NCBI RefSeq assembly: GCF_008042275.1
Contig: NZ_RDBK01000043.1
Span: 1,863,079-1,898,095 of the forward strand
Direction: 5' to 3'
DNA: 35,017 nucleotides
From: Streptomyces sp. OR43
GTDB taxonomy: Bacteria > Actinomycetota > Actinomycetes > Streptomycetales > Streptomycetaceae
Made by a program: the position numbers and the translations under genes
Notes under the pieces: generated by a model
The model's database searches: none
The model's input: the letters and a program-made list of their open reading frames with translations, nothing else
What the model was told of the DNA's origin: nothing
Shown: positions 1-7,898 of the stretch, piece after piece
How the letters are laid out: each line of letters opens with the position of its first letter
Position numbering within the stretch: position 1 is the first letter of the stretch

Positions 1-1
1 G

Positions 2-82
2 TCGGTGTGGCCGCGGTCGAACCGGAGGGAGGAACTCATGTTCTTCACTGTAACCAGGCCCGGCCCGGACGATTCACCGTAG
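2..82 (+). CDS. Possible 3' end of a CDS entering from the left, or a 14-residue ORF
   Basis: Frame 2 is open from the window edge to a TAG at 80-82. Inside it an ATG at 38 follows a good ribosome site (GGAGG at about 24-28, GAGGA just after), giving the 14-residue peptide MFFTVTRPGPDDSP. It is either the tail of an upstream plus-strand gene or a tiny ORF. Nothing in the sequence identifies a function, and chance is a real possibility in GC-rich DNA. Confidence 0.2.
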   Translation, partial: SVWPRSNRREELMFFTVTRPGPDDSP

Positions 83-92
83 TGCCTCCAGG

Positions 93-120
93 GCCGCCGC
101 TATCCTCCCGCGACGGCGGC
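93..120. terminator. Hairpin at the end of the lipoprotein gene
   Basis: GCCGCCG (93-99) pairs with CGGCGGC (114-120) around a 14-nt loop. It spans the stop codon of the minus-strand lipoprotein gene and follows the plus-strand stop at 82, so it could end transcription from either side. There is no U-tract. Confidence 0.3.
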
Positions 121-771
121 GGAGGGCTTCTCACCGTTCTGCGCCTGCTGGGCGCGCTCGGCGAACACGGCGGCGAACTCCTTCACCTCCTGGTCGGAGA
201 CGGCCTCCTTGCCCCGGTTCCCGGTGCTGATACCGAGCACGGTCGTGCCGACCCGGAGCTGGGTGATGGTGGCGGGCCCGCCCATCGTTCCCATCTCGGC
301 GCGGTTGGCCTCGCGTGCGTCGCCGGGCTCGCCGATGTCGACCGGCACCGCGCCCACACCGACCCGGTCCCCGCCGTAGTACTCGGCGATCGCGTCATAG
401 GCGGCGCCGGCGGTCTTCTCGTCCGGGTAGGCGAGCACCCAGTAGTTGAGCGAGGTGACGTCGGGTTTGCGCACGTAGGCGGCGACGCCGTAGTAGGCGA
501 TCTTGCCGCAGGCCGTGGCGCGCTTCGTCCTGTCCGTCGTCAGGCAGACCGTCGGCGGGTACTCCGGGACCGGCTTCTGGGCATCGGGCTCCAGCTGCGT
601 CCGCCAGCCCGGCATGGCCTTCGCGTCGGGCAGGACCGAGGAGACCTCCGCCTTGCCGAGCGCCTTCGCGGCTCCGCCGCCGTCTTCCCCGCCGCCGCAG
701 CCTGCGAGCAGCAGCAGGGCCGCCCCCGCTGCCGCGCCCCGTATGTACCTGTGCCCGTCCACTCGGCTCAT
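100..771 (-). CDS. Putative lipoprotein of unknown function
   Basis: The 223-residue protein starts with a short basic stretch, a hydrophobic helix and the lipobox LLAGC with the lipidated Cys at residue 25, so it should be exported and anchored to the outer face of the membrane. The mature part is soluble, has a Gly-rich linker after the Cys, and contains two further Cys at about residues 76 and 88 that could form a disulfide. I recognise no catalytic motif or named family. The ATG start is supported by GGGGGAGG seven bases upstream. It lies downstream of the acyl-CoA dehydrogenase on the same strand but is separated by a strong terminator and has its own -10 box, so it is probably a separate unit. 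Confidence 0.8.
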   Translation of the reverse strand: MSRVDGHRYIRGAAAGAALLLLAGCGGGEDGGGAAKALGKAEVSSVLPDAKAMPGWRTQLEPDAQKPVPEYPPTVCLTTDRTKRATACGKIAYYGVAAYVRKPDVTSLNYWVLAYPDEKTAGAAYDAIAEYYGGDRVGVGAVPVDIGEPGDAREANRAEMGTMGGPATITQLRVGTTVLGISTGNRGKEAVSDQEVKEFAAVFAERAQQAQNGEKPSAAVAGG

Positions 772-802
772 GCGCCGGCCTCCCCCTCGTCAACGAGGTC
801 CG

Positions 803-808
803 ATCATA
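803..808 (-). promoter_or_regulatory. -10 hexamer for the lipoprotein gene
   Basis: TATGAT on the minus strand is a close match to TATAAT and would start a transcript about 25 nt before the ATG at 771. No convincing -35 box is seen. Confidence 0.4.
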
Positions 809-854
809 AGGAAGAAGGCCCGCGCGCGGTGGCTGCCGCGGCGCCGCCCGTACG

Positions 855-900
855 ACACGGCACCGCCACCCGACAGCGTGTCCGGGTGGCGGTGCCGTGT
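855..900 (-). terminator. Strong terminator after the acyl-CoA dehydrogenase
   Basis: A perfect 18-bp stem (855-872 with 883-900) closes a 10-nt loop, 22 nt beyond the stop codon of the acyl-CoA dehydrogenase. U-poor but very stable hairpins are usual terminators in Streptomyces. Confidence 0.8.
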
Positions 901-922
901 GGGCGATCGTGAGTGGTGAAGC

Positions 923-2749
923 CTAGAACGCGGCCTCGTCCAGCTCCATCAGCGAGTTGTCGACGGCCTCGGCGAGCGCGCGCTCGGCGCCGACGCCCGG
1001 CAGGACGTTCGCGGCGAAGAACTTCGCGGCGGCGATCTTGCCCTGGTAGAAGGCGACGTCCTTGGCGGAGGCGGTCGGCAGCTTCTCGGCGGCCACGGCC
1101 GCGCCCTTCAGCAGCAGGTAGCCGACGACGACGTCGCCGGAGGCCAGCAGCAGGCGGGTCGAGTTGAGGCCGACCTTGTAGATGTTCTTGACGTCCTCGC
1201 CGGTCGCGGTGAGGTCGGTGATCATCGTGCCGACGATCGCCTCCAGGTCCACGGCCGCCTTCGCGAGGTGGTCCAGCGCGCCGGACAGCTCCTCGTTGCC
1301 CTGGGCGCCCGCGAGGAACTTCTTGATCTCCTCGGAGAGCGCGTTGAGCGAGGCGCCCTGGTCGCGGACGATCTTCCGGAAGAAGAAGTCCTGGCCCTGG
1401 ATCGCCGTCGTGCCCTCGTACAGCGTGTCGATCTTGGCGTCACGGATGTACTGCTCGATCGGGTACTCCTGGAGGTACCCGGAGCCGCCGAACGTCTGGA
1501 GCGACTGCGCCAGCTGCTCGTACGACTTCTCGGAGCCGTAACCCTTCACGATCGGGAGCAGCAGGTCGTTGAGGCCGTGCAGCGCCTTCGCGTCCTCGCC
1601 CGCGGCCTCCTTCTCCTGGATCGCGTCCTGGACGGAGGCGGTGTACAGCACGAGGGAGCGCATGCCCTCGGCGTACGCCTTCTGCGTCATGAGCGAGCGG
1701 CGCACGTCGGGGTGGTGCGTGATGGTGACCTTGGGGGCCGTCTTGTCCATGAACTGCGACAGGTCGGTGCCCTGGACGCGCTCCTTGGCGTACTCCAGCG
1801 CGTTGAGGTAGCCCGTGGAGAGCGTGGCGATGGCCTTCGTGCCGACCATCATGCGGGCGAACTCGATGATGCGGAACATCTGGCGGATGCCGTCGTGCTT
1901 GTCGCCGATCAGCCAGCCCTTGGCGGGGTGCTGGTCGCCGAACGTCATCTCGCAGGTGTTGGAGGCCTTGAGGCCCATCTTGTGCTCGACGTTGGTCGCG
2001 TACACGCCGTTGCGCTCGCCCAGTTCGCCGGTGGTCCAGTCGAAGTGGAACTTCGGGACCATGAAGAGCGAGAGGCCCTTGGTGCCGGGTCCCGCACCCT
2101 CGGGGCGGGCCAGCACGTAGTGGATGATGTTCTCGGACATGTCGTGCTCGCCCGAGGTGATGAAGCGCTTCACACCCTCGATGTGCCAGGAGCCGTCCTC
2201 CTGCTCGACGGCCTTCGTGCGGCCCGCGCCGACGTCGGAACCGGCGTCCGGCTCGGTCAGCACCATCGTCGAGCCCCACTGCTTCTCGACGGCGATCTCG
2301 GCGATCTTCTTCTGCGCCTCGTTGCCCTCGTCGAAGAGGATGCCGGCGAAGGCCGGGCCGGAGGAGTACATCCACACGGCCGGGTTGGCGCCGAGCAGCA
2401 GCTCCGCGTAACCCCAGATCAGGGAGCGGGGCGAGGTGGTGCCGCCGATCTCCTCGGGCAGGCCCAGACGCCAGTACTCGGAGTCCATGAAGGCCTGGTA
2501 CGACTTCTTGAAGGAGTCCGGGACCGGTGCGGTGTTGGTCTCCGGGTCGAAGACCGGCGGGTTGCGGTCGGCGTCGGCGTAGGAGTCGGCAAGCTCGTTC
2601 TCCGCGAGGCGGGTGACCTCGTCGAGGATGCTCTTCGCGGTCTCGACGTCCATCTCCGCGAACGGTCCGGTGCCGTACAGCTTGTCGCGCCCGAGGACCT
2701 CGAAGAGGTTGAACTCGATGTCGCGGAGATTCGACTTGTAGTGCCCCAT
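923..2749 (-). CDS. Acyl-CoA dehydrogenase, FadE5-like
   Basis: The 608-residue flavoprotein should catalyse the FAD-dependent alpha,beta-dehydrogenation of acyl-CoA in beta-oxidation. It carries the family signatures [19 protein letters not shown] (flavin/substrate site), [27 protein letters not shown], and YEGTTAIQ with the expected catalytic Glu near residue 445. A C-terminal extension of over 100 residues makes it longer than the usual 380-residue enzymes, as in long-chain types. From memory its N-terminus (HYKSN, FNLFEV) and its end (MELDEAAF) closely resemble Mycobacterium FadE5. The ATG start has GGAG eight bases upstream. It is divergent from the SseB gene and ends at a strong hairpin, so it is probably monocistronic. 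Substrate length cannot be read from the sequence. Confidence 0.95.
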   Translation of the reverse strand: MGHYKSNLRDIEFNLFEVLGRDKLYGTGPFAEMDVETAKSILDEVTRLAENELADSYADADRNPPVFDPETNTAPVPDSFKKSYQAFMDSEYWRLGLPEEIGGTTSPRSLIWGYAELLLGANPAVWMYSSGPAFAGILFDEGNEAQKKIAEIAVEKQWGSTMVLTEPDAGSDVGAGRTKAVEQEDGSWHIEGVKRFITSGEHDMSENIIHYVLARPEGAGPGTKGLSLFMVPKFHFDWTTGELGERNGVYATNVEHKMGLKASNTCEMTFGDQHPAKGWLIGDKHDGIRQMFRIIEFARMMVGTKAIATLSTGYLNALEYAKERVQGTDLSQFMDKTAPKVTITHHPDVRRSLMTQKAYAEGMRSLVLYTASVQDAIQEKEAAGEDAKALHGLNDLLLPIVKGYGSEKSYEQLAQSLQTFGGSGYLQEYPIEQYIRDAKIDTLYEGTTAIQGQDFFFRKIVRDQGASLNALSEEIKKFLAGAQGNEELSGALDHLAKAAVDLEAIVGTMITDLTATGEDVKNIYKVGLNSTRLLLASGDVVVGYLLLKGAAVAAEKLPTASAKDVAFYQGKIAAAKFFAANVLPGVGAERALAEAVDNSLMELDEAAF

Positions 2750-2855
2750 GGGAAGGCTCCGTAATCAATAGCAGTGGCGCGCAGCGCCCCGTGGAGGGGT
2801 GGCCCCGGACTTACGGCCTCACCCGGCCGTCATCACCTGACCCTTACGATGATGC

Positions 2856-2868
2856 TACCCGTCAGTAA
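2856..2868. promoter_or_regulatory. Possible operator in the acyl-CoA dehydrogenase/sseB divergent promoter
   Basis: TACCCGTCAGTAA has TAC...GTA half-sites in inverted orientation about 110 bp upstream of the dehydrogenase start. On the minus strand it adjoins TAGCAT, a possible -10 box. It resembles operators of TetR-type fatty-acid regulators, but no regulator gene lies nearby and the assignment is inference. Confidence 0.25.
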
Positions 2869-2904
2869 TAAGACGCAACCCCTCAAGGGGTGGATGTGTC
2901 CGAT

Positions 2905-2910
2905 TACTCT
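2905..2910 (+). promoter_or_regulatory. -10 hexamer for a leaderless sseB-family mRNA
   Basis: TACTCT is followed after exactly seven bases by the ATG at 2918, and no Shine-Dalgarno sequence precedes that ATG. This places the expected transcription start at or next to the A of the start codon. No clear -35 box is seen. Confidence 0.45.
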
Positions 2911-2917
2911 TTGCTCC

Positions 2918-3358
2918 ATGTACGGCTACGACCAGAACCAGGGCGCACAGCAGCCGATGGGTGGCGGCTACGGCGAGCAGCCGCTGTATCCCGAACCCTC
3001 GCCGCCCTCGCTGGGCGACGCGGTACGGGCCTTCACGACCGGCTCGCTGGCCGCCGAGGACTTCCAGCAGATCTTCGCGACGTCGAAGGTCTACTGTCCG
3101 CGCGGCGACAATCCGGGCTTTCTCGCGCTGCACAACACCCAGCAGCCCGTGATCCCGATGTTCACCACGCTCAAGGAGCTGAGGCTGTACGCGGGCAAGG
3201 AGTCCAAGTACTTCGTGATCACCGGGGCCGAGGTGATCGATCTGCTGCCCACGGGCTACGGCTTCGTCCTGGACATGGAGGGCGAGCACCGCATGGTCTT
3301 CGACGCCAAGGCCGTGGAGCAGATGGTGGACTTCGCGATGCGCCGTATGTACGGCTGA
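2918..3358 (+). CDS. SseB-family protein
   Basis: The 146-residue cytosolic protein has a Gly/Gln/Pro-rich N-terminal 25 residues followed by an SseB-like alpha/beta domain (SLGDAVRAFTTGSL; PVIPMFTTLKELRLY; DLLPTGYGFVLDMEG). The family is common in Streptomyces and has no established biochemical role there; the name comes from an enterobacterial homologue. The reading frame is open upstream to an ATG at 2774. I chose 2918 because the upstream extension looks like intergenic translation and because a -10 box sits seven bases before this ATG, implying a leaderless mRNA. A strong hairpin follows the stop, so it is a single-gene unit divergent from the acyl-CoA dehydrogenase. Confidence 0.85.
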   Translation: MYGYDQNQGAQQPMGGGYGEQPLYPEPSPPSLGDAVRAFTTGSLAAEDFQQIFATSKVYCPRGDNPGFLALHNTQQPVIPMFTTLKELRLYAGKESKYFVITGAEVIDLLPTGYGFVLDMEGEHRMVFDAKAVEQMVDFAMRRMYG

Positions 3359-3374
3359 TCCGCAGGCCTTCGAG

Positions 3375-3409
3375 AAGGGGTCCGTGCCGCTGGGCGGCAC
3401 GGACCCCTT
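3375..3409 (+). terminator. Terminator after the SseB-family gene
   Basis: A perfect stem (3375-3389 with 3395-3409) closes a 5-nt loop and ends in a short T run, 17 nt after the stop codon. It also insulates pirin from upstream transcription. Confidence 0.85.
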
Positions 3410-3445
3410 TCTGCTGCTCCGGCCGGCGCGGGAATGGATGACGCC

Positions 3446-3474
3446 TTGCAGGATGTTCACCATTCAACTAAATT
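3446..3474 (+). promoter_or_regulatory. Vegetative-type promoter for the pirin gene
   Basis: TTGCAG (3446-3451), a 17-bp spacer and TAAATT (3469-3474) make a good sigma-70-type promoter in a locally AT-rich patch. The start point would be near 3481, giving a leader of about 26 nt that contains the pirin ribosome site. Confidence 0.6.
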
Positions 3475-3478
3475 GGTT
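3466..3478. promoter_or_regulatory. Palindromic operator candidate over the pirin -10 box
   Basis: AACTAAATTGGTT is a 13-bp near-palindrome with five of six base pairs matching. It lies exactly over the -10 hexamer, where a bound repressor would block polymerase. The shape would suit a MarR- or HxlR-type repressor, but no regulator gene is adjacent. Confidence 0.4.
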
Positions 3479-3506
3479 CCAGAACAGTCCCCCGGAGGTG
3501 GCTCAG

Positions 3507-4463
3507 ATGCCCGCAGTGACCGTCGAAAACCCGCTGACCCTGCCCAAGGTCGTCGCCGCCGGCGACGCCGCGGCCCGTCCCGTGCTCGCCGTGACCACGG
3601 CGCCGAGCGGGTTCGAGGGCGAGGGCTTCCCGGTCCGCCGCGCCTTCGCGGGGATCAACTACAAGCACCTCGACCCGTTCATCATGATGGACCAGATGGG
3701 TGAGGTGGAGTACGCGGCAGGAGAGCCGAAGGGCACCCCCTGGCACCCCCACCGCGGCTTCGAGACCGTGACCTACCTGATCGACGGCACCTTCGTTCAC
3801 CAGGACTCCAACGGGGGCGGCGGCACCATCCAGAACGGCGACACCCAGTGGATGACAGCCGGTTCCGGGCTGCTCCACATCGAGGCGCCGCCGGAGTCCC
3901 TCGTCATGTCGGGCGGCCTGTTCCACGGCCTCCAGCTCTGGGTGAACCTGCCCAAGGCCGACAAGATGATGGCCCCGCGCTACCAGGACATCCGCGGCGG
4001 CCAGGTCCAGCTGCTCGCCTCGCCGGACGGCGGCGCGCTGCTCCGGGTGATCGCGGGCGAGCTCGACGGCCACGAGGGCCCGGGCGTCACCCACACCCCC
4101 ATCACGATGATCCACGCCACCGTGCGCCCCGGCGCCGAGGTGACGCTGCCCTGGCGCGAGGACTTCAACGGCCTCGCGTACGTGCTCGCCGGCCGCGGCA
4201 CCGCCGGCGAGGAGCGCCGTCCCGTCCACATGGGCCAGACCGCGGTCTTCGGCGCCGGCTCCTCGCTGACCGTCCGCGCGGACGAGCAGCAGGACGGGAA
4301 CACCCCGGACCTGGAGGTCGTGCTGCTCGGCGGCCGTCCCATCCGGGAGCCGATGGCGCACTACGGCCCGTTCGTGATGAACAGCCAGGCCGAACTGAAG
4401 CAGGCCTTCGAGGACTTCCAGGCCGGCCGCCTCGGCACCGTGCCCGCCGTCCACGGAATGTGA
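3507..4463 (+). CDS. Pirin family protein
   Basis: The 318-residue protein is a bicupin of the pirin family. The N-terminal cupin has the metal-binding pattern HPHRGFETVTYLIDG (two His) and GSGLLHIEAP (His and Glu), so iron or another divalent metal should bind. The C-terminal cupin spans roughly residues 175-290. Bacterial pirins have been linked to quercetin dioxygenase activity and to redox-sensing interactions with enzymes; which applies here is unknown. The ATG at 3507 is chosen over an upstream ATG because GGAGG lies eight bases before it and the promoter lies in between. It is a monocistronic gene, apparently with its own regulated promoter, hinting at induction by a stress or aromatic signal. 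Confidence 0.92.
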   Translation: MPAVTVENPLTLPKVVAAGDAAARPVLAVTTAPSGFEGEGFPVRRAFAGINYKHLDPFIMMDQMGEVEYAAGEPKGTPWHPHRGFETVTYLIDGTFVHQDSNGGGGTIQNGDTQWMTAGSGLLHIEAPPESLVMSGGLFHGLQLWVNLPKADKMMAPRYQDIRGGQVQLLASPDGGALLRVIAGELDGHEGPGVTHTPITMIHATVRPGAEVTLPWREDFNGLAYVLAGRGTAGEERRPVHMGQTAVFGAGSSLTVRADEQQDGNTPDLEVVLLGGRPIREPMAHYGPFVMNSQAELKQAFEDFQAGRLGTVPAVHGM

Positions 4464-4471
4464 GCCCCGCT

Positions 4472-4506
4472 GCCGCCGTATGACGGTTCATCACTCGTAC
4501 GGCGGC
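4472..4506. terminator. Hairpin after pirin
   Basis: GCCGCCGTA (4472-4480) pairs with TACGGCGGC (4498-4506). Inside the 17-nt loop, TGA and TCA can pair further. It starts nine bases after the pirin stop and ends 41 nt before the next start. Confidence 0.5.
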
Positions 4507-4547
4507 GCGGGCGGGACACCGGTGCCTCGGCGTGATCGGGTGGGAGG

Positions 4548-5633
4548 GTGCAGACCCAGAAGCCCCTCCTGCCCGATGCCGCCCGGCGTACGGCCGCGTG
4601 GTGCGGAGTCGTCCTGCTGGTCGCGGGTGTCGCCGCCGTCCTCGTCTTCCTCTGCATCGTCTTCAAGACCGCCGTCACCCCGGTCCTCCTCGCACTGCTC
4701 GGTACGGGGCTGCTCGGGCCGGTCCACCGCCGGATGACCGACCACGGGGTGAACCGCTCCGTGGCCGCCGGGCTCACCTGCGCCGTGCTCGTCGCGGTGG
4801 TCGGCGGTGCGGGTTACATCGTCGTCACCGCGCTCGTCGACACGGGCGCGCAGATCGTCGAGTCGCTGAAGGACGCCGGGCAGTGGGTCATCGACCACTT
4901 CGGCATCGAGGGCGGCGCGAACGTGGACGACCTCGCGGCCAACGCCAAGACCCTGGTGGAGAAGTTCGGCGCGAGCGCCGCGGGCGGGCTCCTCTCCGGC
5001 ATCAGCCTGATCGGCTCGCTCGTCGCCACCGCGGTCCTCGCCCTGCTGCTGACCTTCTTCTTCCTGCGCGACGCCGACCGGGCCGGAAGACTGGCGCACT
5101 CCGTCGCCCCGCGCGGCTGGGGAGACCTGGTCGAGGCGATGGGCCGGCGGGCCTTCGAGGCCATCGAGGGCTTCATGCGCGGGACGACGCTCATCGCCCT
5201 GATCGACGCGGTCTGCATCACGGTCGGCCTGCTGATCCTGGGCGTGCCCGGCGCCGTGGGGCTCGGCGCGCTGGTTCTGGTCGGCGCCTACATCCCGTAC
5301 CTCGGCGCCTTCATCTCCGGGGCCGTCGCGGTCCTGGTGGCGCTGGCGGACCGGGGGCTGGTGATCGCGCTCTGGGCGCTCGGGGTCGTCCTCGCCGTCC
5401 AGGTGCTGGAGGGACACGTCCTCCAGCCGATGATCCAGAGCCGCACGGTCCAGATGCACCCCGCCATGATCCTGATCGCGCTGACGGCCGGCGCGAGCGT
5501 GGCGGGGATCCTCGGGATGCTGCTCGCGGTCCCGCTGTGCGCGGCGGCCTTCGGCATCCTGGGCGAGATGCGCAAGGGCGGCCCGGACTCTCCGGAGGCG
5601 CCCGAAGCGGCGGCCGGGGAACCGTCGGCGTAA
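4548..5633 (+). CDS. AI-2E family transporter (putative permease)
   Basis: The 361-residue integral membrane protein has about seven or eight hydrophobic helices and the family layout: two N-terminal helices, a soluble amphipathic stretch (about residues 95-150), then a C-terminal bundle with VGAYIPYLGAFISGAVAVLVAL and EGHVLQPMIQSRTVQMHP. This is the AI-2E/TqsA/PerM superfamily, whose members export small molecules or act in Na+/H+ exchange; the name does not prove AI-2 transport. The GTG start is uncertain, since the GGGAGG directly before it is too close to act well, but the frame is closed by a stop at 4533. It converges on the SpoIIE phosphatase gene with only 17 bp between stops. Confidence 0.88.
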   Translation: MQTQKPLLPDAARRTAAWCGVVLLVAGVAAVLVFLCIVFKTAVTPVLLALLGTGLLGPVHRRMTDHGVNRSVAAGLTCAVLVAVVGGAGYIVVTALVDTGAQIVESLKDAGQWVIDHFGIEGGANVDDLAANAKTLVEKFGASAAGGLLSGISLIGSLVATAVLALLLTFFFLRDADRAGRLAHSVAPRGWGDLVEAMGRRAFEAIEGFMRGTTLIALIDAVCITVGLLILGVPGAVGLGALVLVGAYIPYLGAFISGAVAVLVALADRGLVIALWALGVVLAVQVLEGHVLQPMIQSRTVQMHPAMILIALTAGASVAGILGMLLAVPLCAAAFGILGEMRKGGPDSPEAPEAAAGEPSA

Positions 5634-5650
5634 CGCCCGCGCGTAGCCGC

Positions 5651-7747
5651 TTACGGCTCCGAGGGCTCCGCCGACTCGTACAGCTCGAACCAGATCGACT
5701 TCCCCGAGCCCCGTGGGTCCACCCCCCACGCATGGGCGAGCATCTCCATCAGCACCAGGCCGCGCCCGCTGGAGGCCATCTCGCCGGGCCGGCGCTTGTG
5801 CGGCAGTTCGTCGCTGCCGTCGGACACCTCGACCCGCAGCCGCCGCTTCCCGTTCTCACCGGTCGCCTGCGCGACCATCAAGGCGTCGCCGTCCGTGTGG
5901 ACCAGCACGTTCGTGGCCATCTCGGACACCATCAGCACCGCCGAGTCGACCTGCTCGGCGTCCGCCCAGTCGTGCAGCATCTCGCGCAGCAGCGACCGGG
6001 CGGCGGCGATCCGTTCCGGTTCGGCCTGGGCGATGGTCAGCGCGGTCCGGCGGGGCGCGGCCGGGTGCGTCGTGGAGGCCTCGCGCCGCAGCAGCAGGAG
6101 CGCTATGTCGTCCTCGCGCCGGTCGGCGAGCGGCCCCGTCGTGTGGTGCGAGGCCGGTCCGTGCACGGCCTGCACCAGCTCGTCCGCGAGCTTCTCCAGA
6201 TCGTCGGTGTGCCGCTCCAGGATCGGCCGGAGCCGCACCCAGCCGGTGGCCAGGTCGTGCCCGCCGGTCTCGATCAGGCCGTCCGTGCACAGCATGATCG
6301 TTTCTCCGGCCTCCAGCGTGATCCGGGTCGCCGGATAGTCCGCGTCGGCCTCGATCCCGAGCGGCAGTCCGCCCTCCGTCCGGCGGATCACGGCGGTGCC
6401 GTCGCCGGTCATGACCACGGGGTCCGGATGACCGGCCCGCGCGATGTCGAGGGTGCCGGTCTCCGGGTCCGCCTCCGCGTACAGGCAGGTCGCGAAGCGG
6501 GCCTCCGGCTGCTCGCCGTCCTCGTACGCGTCGGTGAGCCCGGACAGGAAGCGCGAGGCGCGCGAGAGCACCGCGTCCGGGGGGTGGCCCTCGGAGGCGT
6601 ACGCGCGCAGGGCGATCCGCAGCTGGCCCATCAGCCCCGCGGCCCGCACGTCGTGCCCCTGGACGTCGCCGATGACGAGGGCGATGCGGCCGCTGGGCAG
6701 CGGGATCATGTCGTACCAGTCGCCGCCGACCTGGAGGCCGCCCCCGGTCGGGACGTAGCGGGCGGCGACCGTCATCCCCGGGATGTCGGGTCCCAGGGAC
6801 GGCATCATCGAGCGCTGGAGCCCCAGCGACAGCTCCCGCTCCGTCTCGGCGACCCCCGCCCTGGTGAGTGCCTGGGCGAGCATCCGGGCCACGGTCGTCA
6901 GCACCGACCGCTCGTCCGGGGAGAAGGAGACCGGGTGGCGGAACCCGGCCATCCAGGTGCCCATCGTGCGTCCTGCCACGATCAGTGGCAGAAAGGCCCA
7001 GGAGCGGCGCCCGAACCGCCGGGCCAGCGGCCAGGTGGCCGGATAGCGGTCGCGGTAGTCGTCGGGGGTCGGCAGATAGACGGCCCGCCCGGTCCGGACG
7101 ACCTCGGCGGCCGGGTAGTCCGTCTCCAGCGGCATGTCGCTGAACGGACCCTCGTCGCCCATGTTGTGCCCGTGATGGCCGACGATCGTCAGCCGGTCGC
7201 CGTCGACCCCGAAGACCGCCAGCCCGTCCGGCGAGAAGCCGGGCATGGAGAGCGAGTAGGCCACCCGCAGCACCTCCGCCGTCGACCGGGCCTCGGCCAG
7301 CGCCCGTCCCGCGTCGAGCAGGAACGCCTCGCGGGAGCGCCGCCAGTCGCCGGTGATCGGGGTGTGCGCGCCCGTGGTGCCGGGCTGCGGTTCGGCGACC
7401 TCCTGGAGCGTGCCGACCAGGACGTAGTCGGACGCGGAGCCGTCCTCGGGCAGCATCGGCTTGGAACGGCTGCGGACGGTCCGCAGCACCCGGCCGCGCT
7501 CGTCCACGATCCGTACCCGGGCCTCGGCGAGGGTGCCCTCGGCGACGGCGAGGTTCACGACCCCGTAGATCTCGTTCCAGTCGACGGGATGGAAGCGGGA
7601 GCGCACCTCCGACTCCCGGAAGACGCTGTGCTCGGCGGGCAGGTCCAGGAGCCGGGCCGCCTCCGCGTCGAGCGTGACCGTCCCGGCTCCGTTGTCCCAG
7701 CGCCAAAGGCCGGTCGCCGTCGCGGCCAGGACTTCCTCGGTGCGCAT
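5651..7747 (-). CDS. PAS/GAF/SpoIIE serine phosphatase with RsbW-like ATPase domain
   Basis: The 698-residue cytosolic regulator has an N-terminal PAS-like domain (about 1-110), a GAF domain (about 150-305), a PP2C/SpoIIE phosphatase domain (about 320-550) and a C-terminal anti-sigma-factor-type ATPase domain (about 565-693). Phosphatase metal ligands are present: VGGDWYD, VIGDVQGHD, LCTDGLIE and REDDIALLLL. The kinase domain retains the N box (SEMATNVLVHT), DGSDELP and SGRGLVLM. Such proteins dephosphorylate or phosphorylate anti-anti-sigma factors and so switch stress sigma factors; the PAS and GAF domains should sense a ligand. No anti-sigma antagonist gene is adjacent, so its partner is elsewhere. 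A -10 box six bases before the ATG suggests a leaderless mRNA. Confidence 0.93.
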   Translation of the reverse strand: MRTEEVLAATATGLWRWDNGAGTVTLDAEAARLLDLPAEHSVFRESEVRSRFHPVDWNEIYGVVNLAVAEGTLAEARVRIVDERGRVLRTVRSRSKPMLPEDGSASDYVLVGTLQEVAEPQPGTTGAHTPITGDWRRSREAFLLDAGRALAEARSTAEVLRVAYSLSMPGFSPDGLAVFGVDGDRLTIVGHHGHNMGDEGPFSDMPLETDYPAAEVVRTGRAVYLPTPDDYRDRYPATWPLARRFGRRSWAFLPLIVAGRTMGTWMAGFRHPVSFSPDERSVLTTVARMLAQALTRAGVAETERELSLGLQRSMMPSLGPDIPGMTVAARYVPTGGGLQVGGDWYDMIPLPSGRIALVIGDVQGHDVRAAGLMGQLRIALRAYASEGHPPDAVLSRASRFLSGLTDAYEDGEQPEARFATCLYAEADPETGTLDIARAGHPDPVVMTGDGTAVIRRTEGGLPLGIEADADYPATRITLEAGETIMLCTDGLIETGGHDLATGWVRLRPILERHTDDLEKLADELVQAVHGPASHHTTGPLADRREDDIALLLLRREASTTHPAAPRRTALTIAQAEPERIAAARSLLREMLHDWADAEQVDSAVLMVSEMATNVLVHTDGDALMVAQATGENGKRRLRVEVSDGSDELPHKRRPGEMASSGRGLVLMEMLAHAWGVDPRGSGKSIWFELYESAEPSEP

Positions 7748-7753
7748 TGCCCC

Positions 7754-7759
7754 ACTTTA
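7754..7759 (-). promoter_or_regulatory. -10 hexamer for the SpoIIE phosphatase gene
   Basis: TAAAGT on the minus strand ends six bases before the ATG at 7747, so transcription should begin at the start codon. A GGGG run lies between, too close to the ATG to act as an ordinary ribosome site. Confidence 0.4.
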
Positions 7760-7824
7760 GACCGGCATGTGTACGCAAGGCAGCGCCAGGAGCGCACCGA
7801 CGATCTTGGTGCGGACAATGACAA

Positions 7825-7853
7825 TGAAACGGTCCGGTCGCGGGCGGTAGCCT
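7825..7853 (+). promoter_or_regulatory. Probable aspS promoter
   Basis: TGAAAC (7825-7830), a 17-bp spacer and TAGCCT (7848-7853) form a plausible vegetative promoter about 45 bp upstream of aspS. The leader is too short for a T-box and shows no specifier stem-loop. Confidence 0.35.
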
Positions 7854-7898
7854 GGGGTGGCTGAATCATCCCCAACCGCGAAGACTGGATGAACGACG

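Noticed and set aside
2774..2917. N-terminal extension of the SseB-family protein to ATG 2774
   Set aside because: No ribosome site at 2774, the extension crosses the divergent promoter region, and the -10 box at 2905-2910 would lie inside it.
4532..7864. 1110-codon plus-strand open frame
   Set aside because: It lies over the AI-2E gene in another frame and antisense to the SpoIIE phosphatase; the translation is low-complexity Arg/Gly/Ala sequence typical of shadow frames in GC-rich DNA.
7780..7898. T-box riboswitch before aspS
   Set aside because: The leader is too short and lacks the T-box sequence and a specifier loop.
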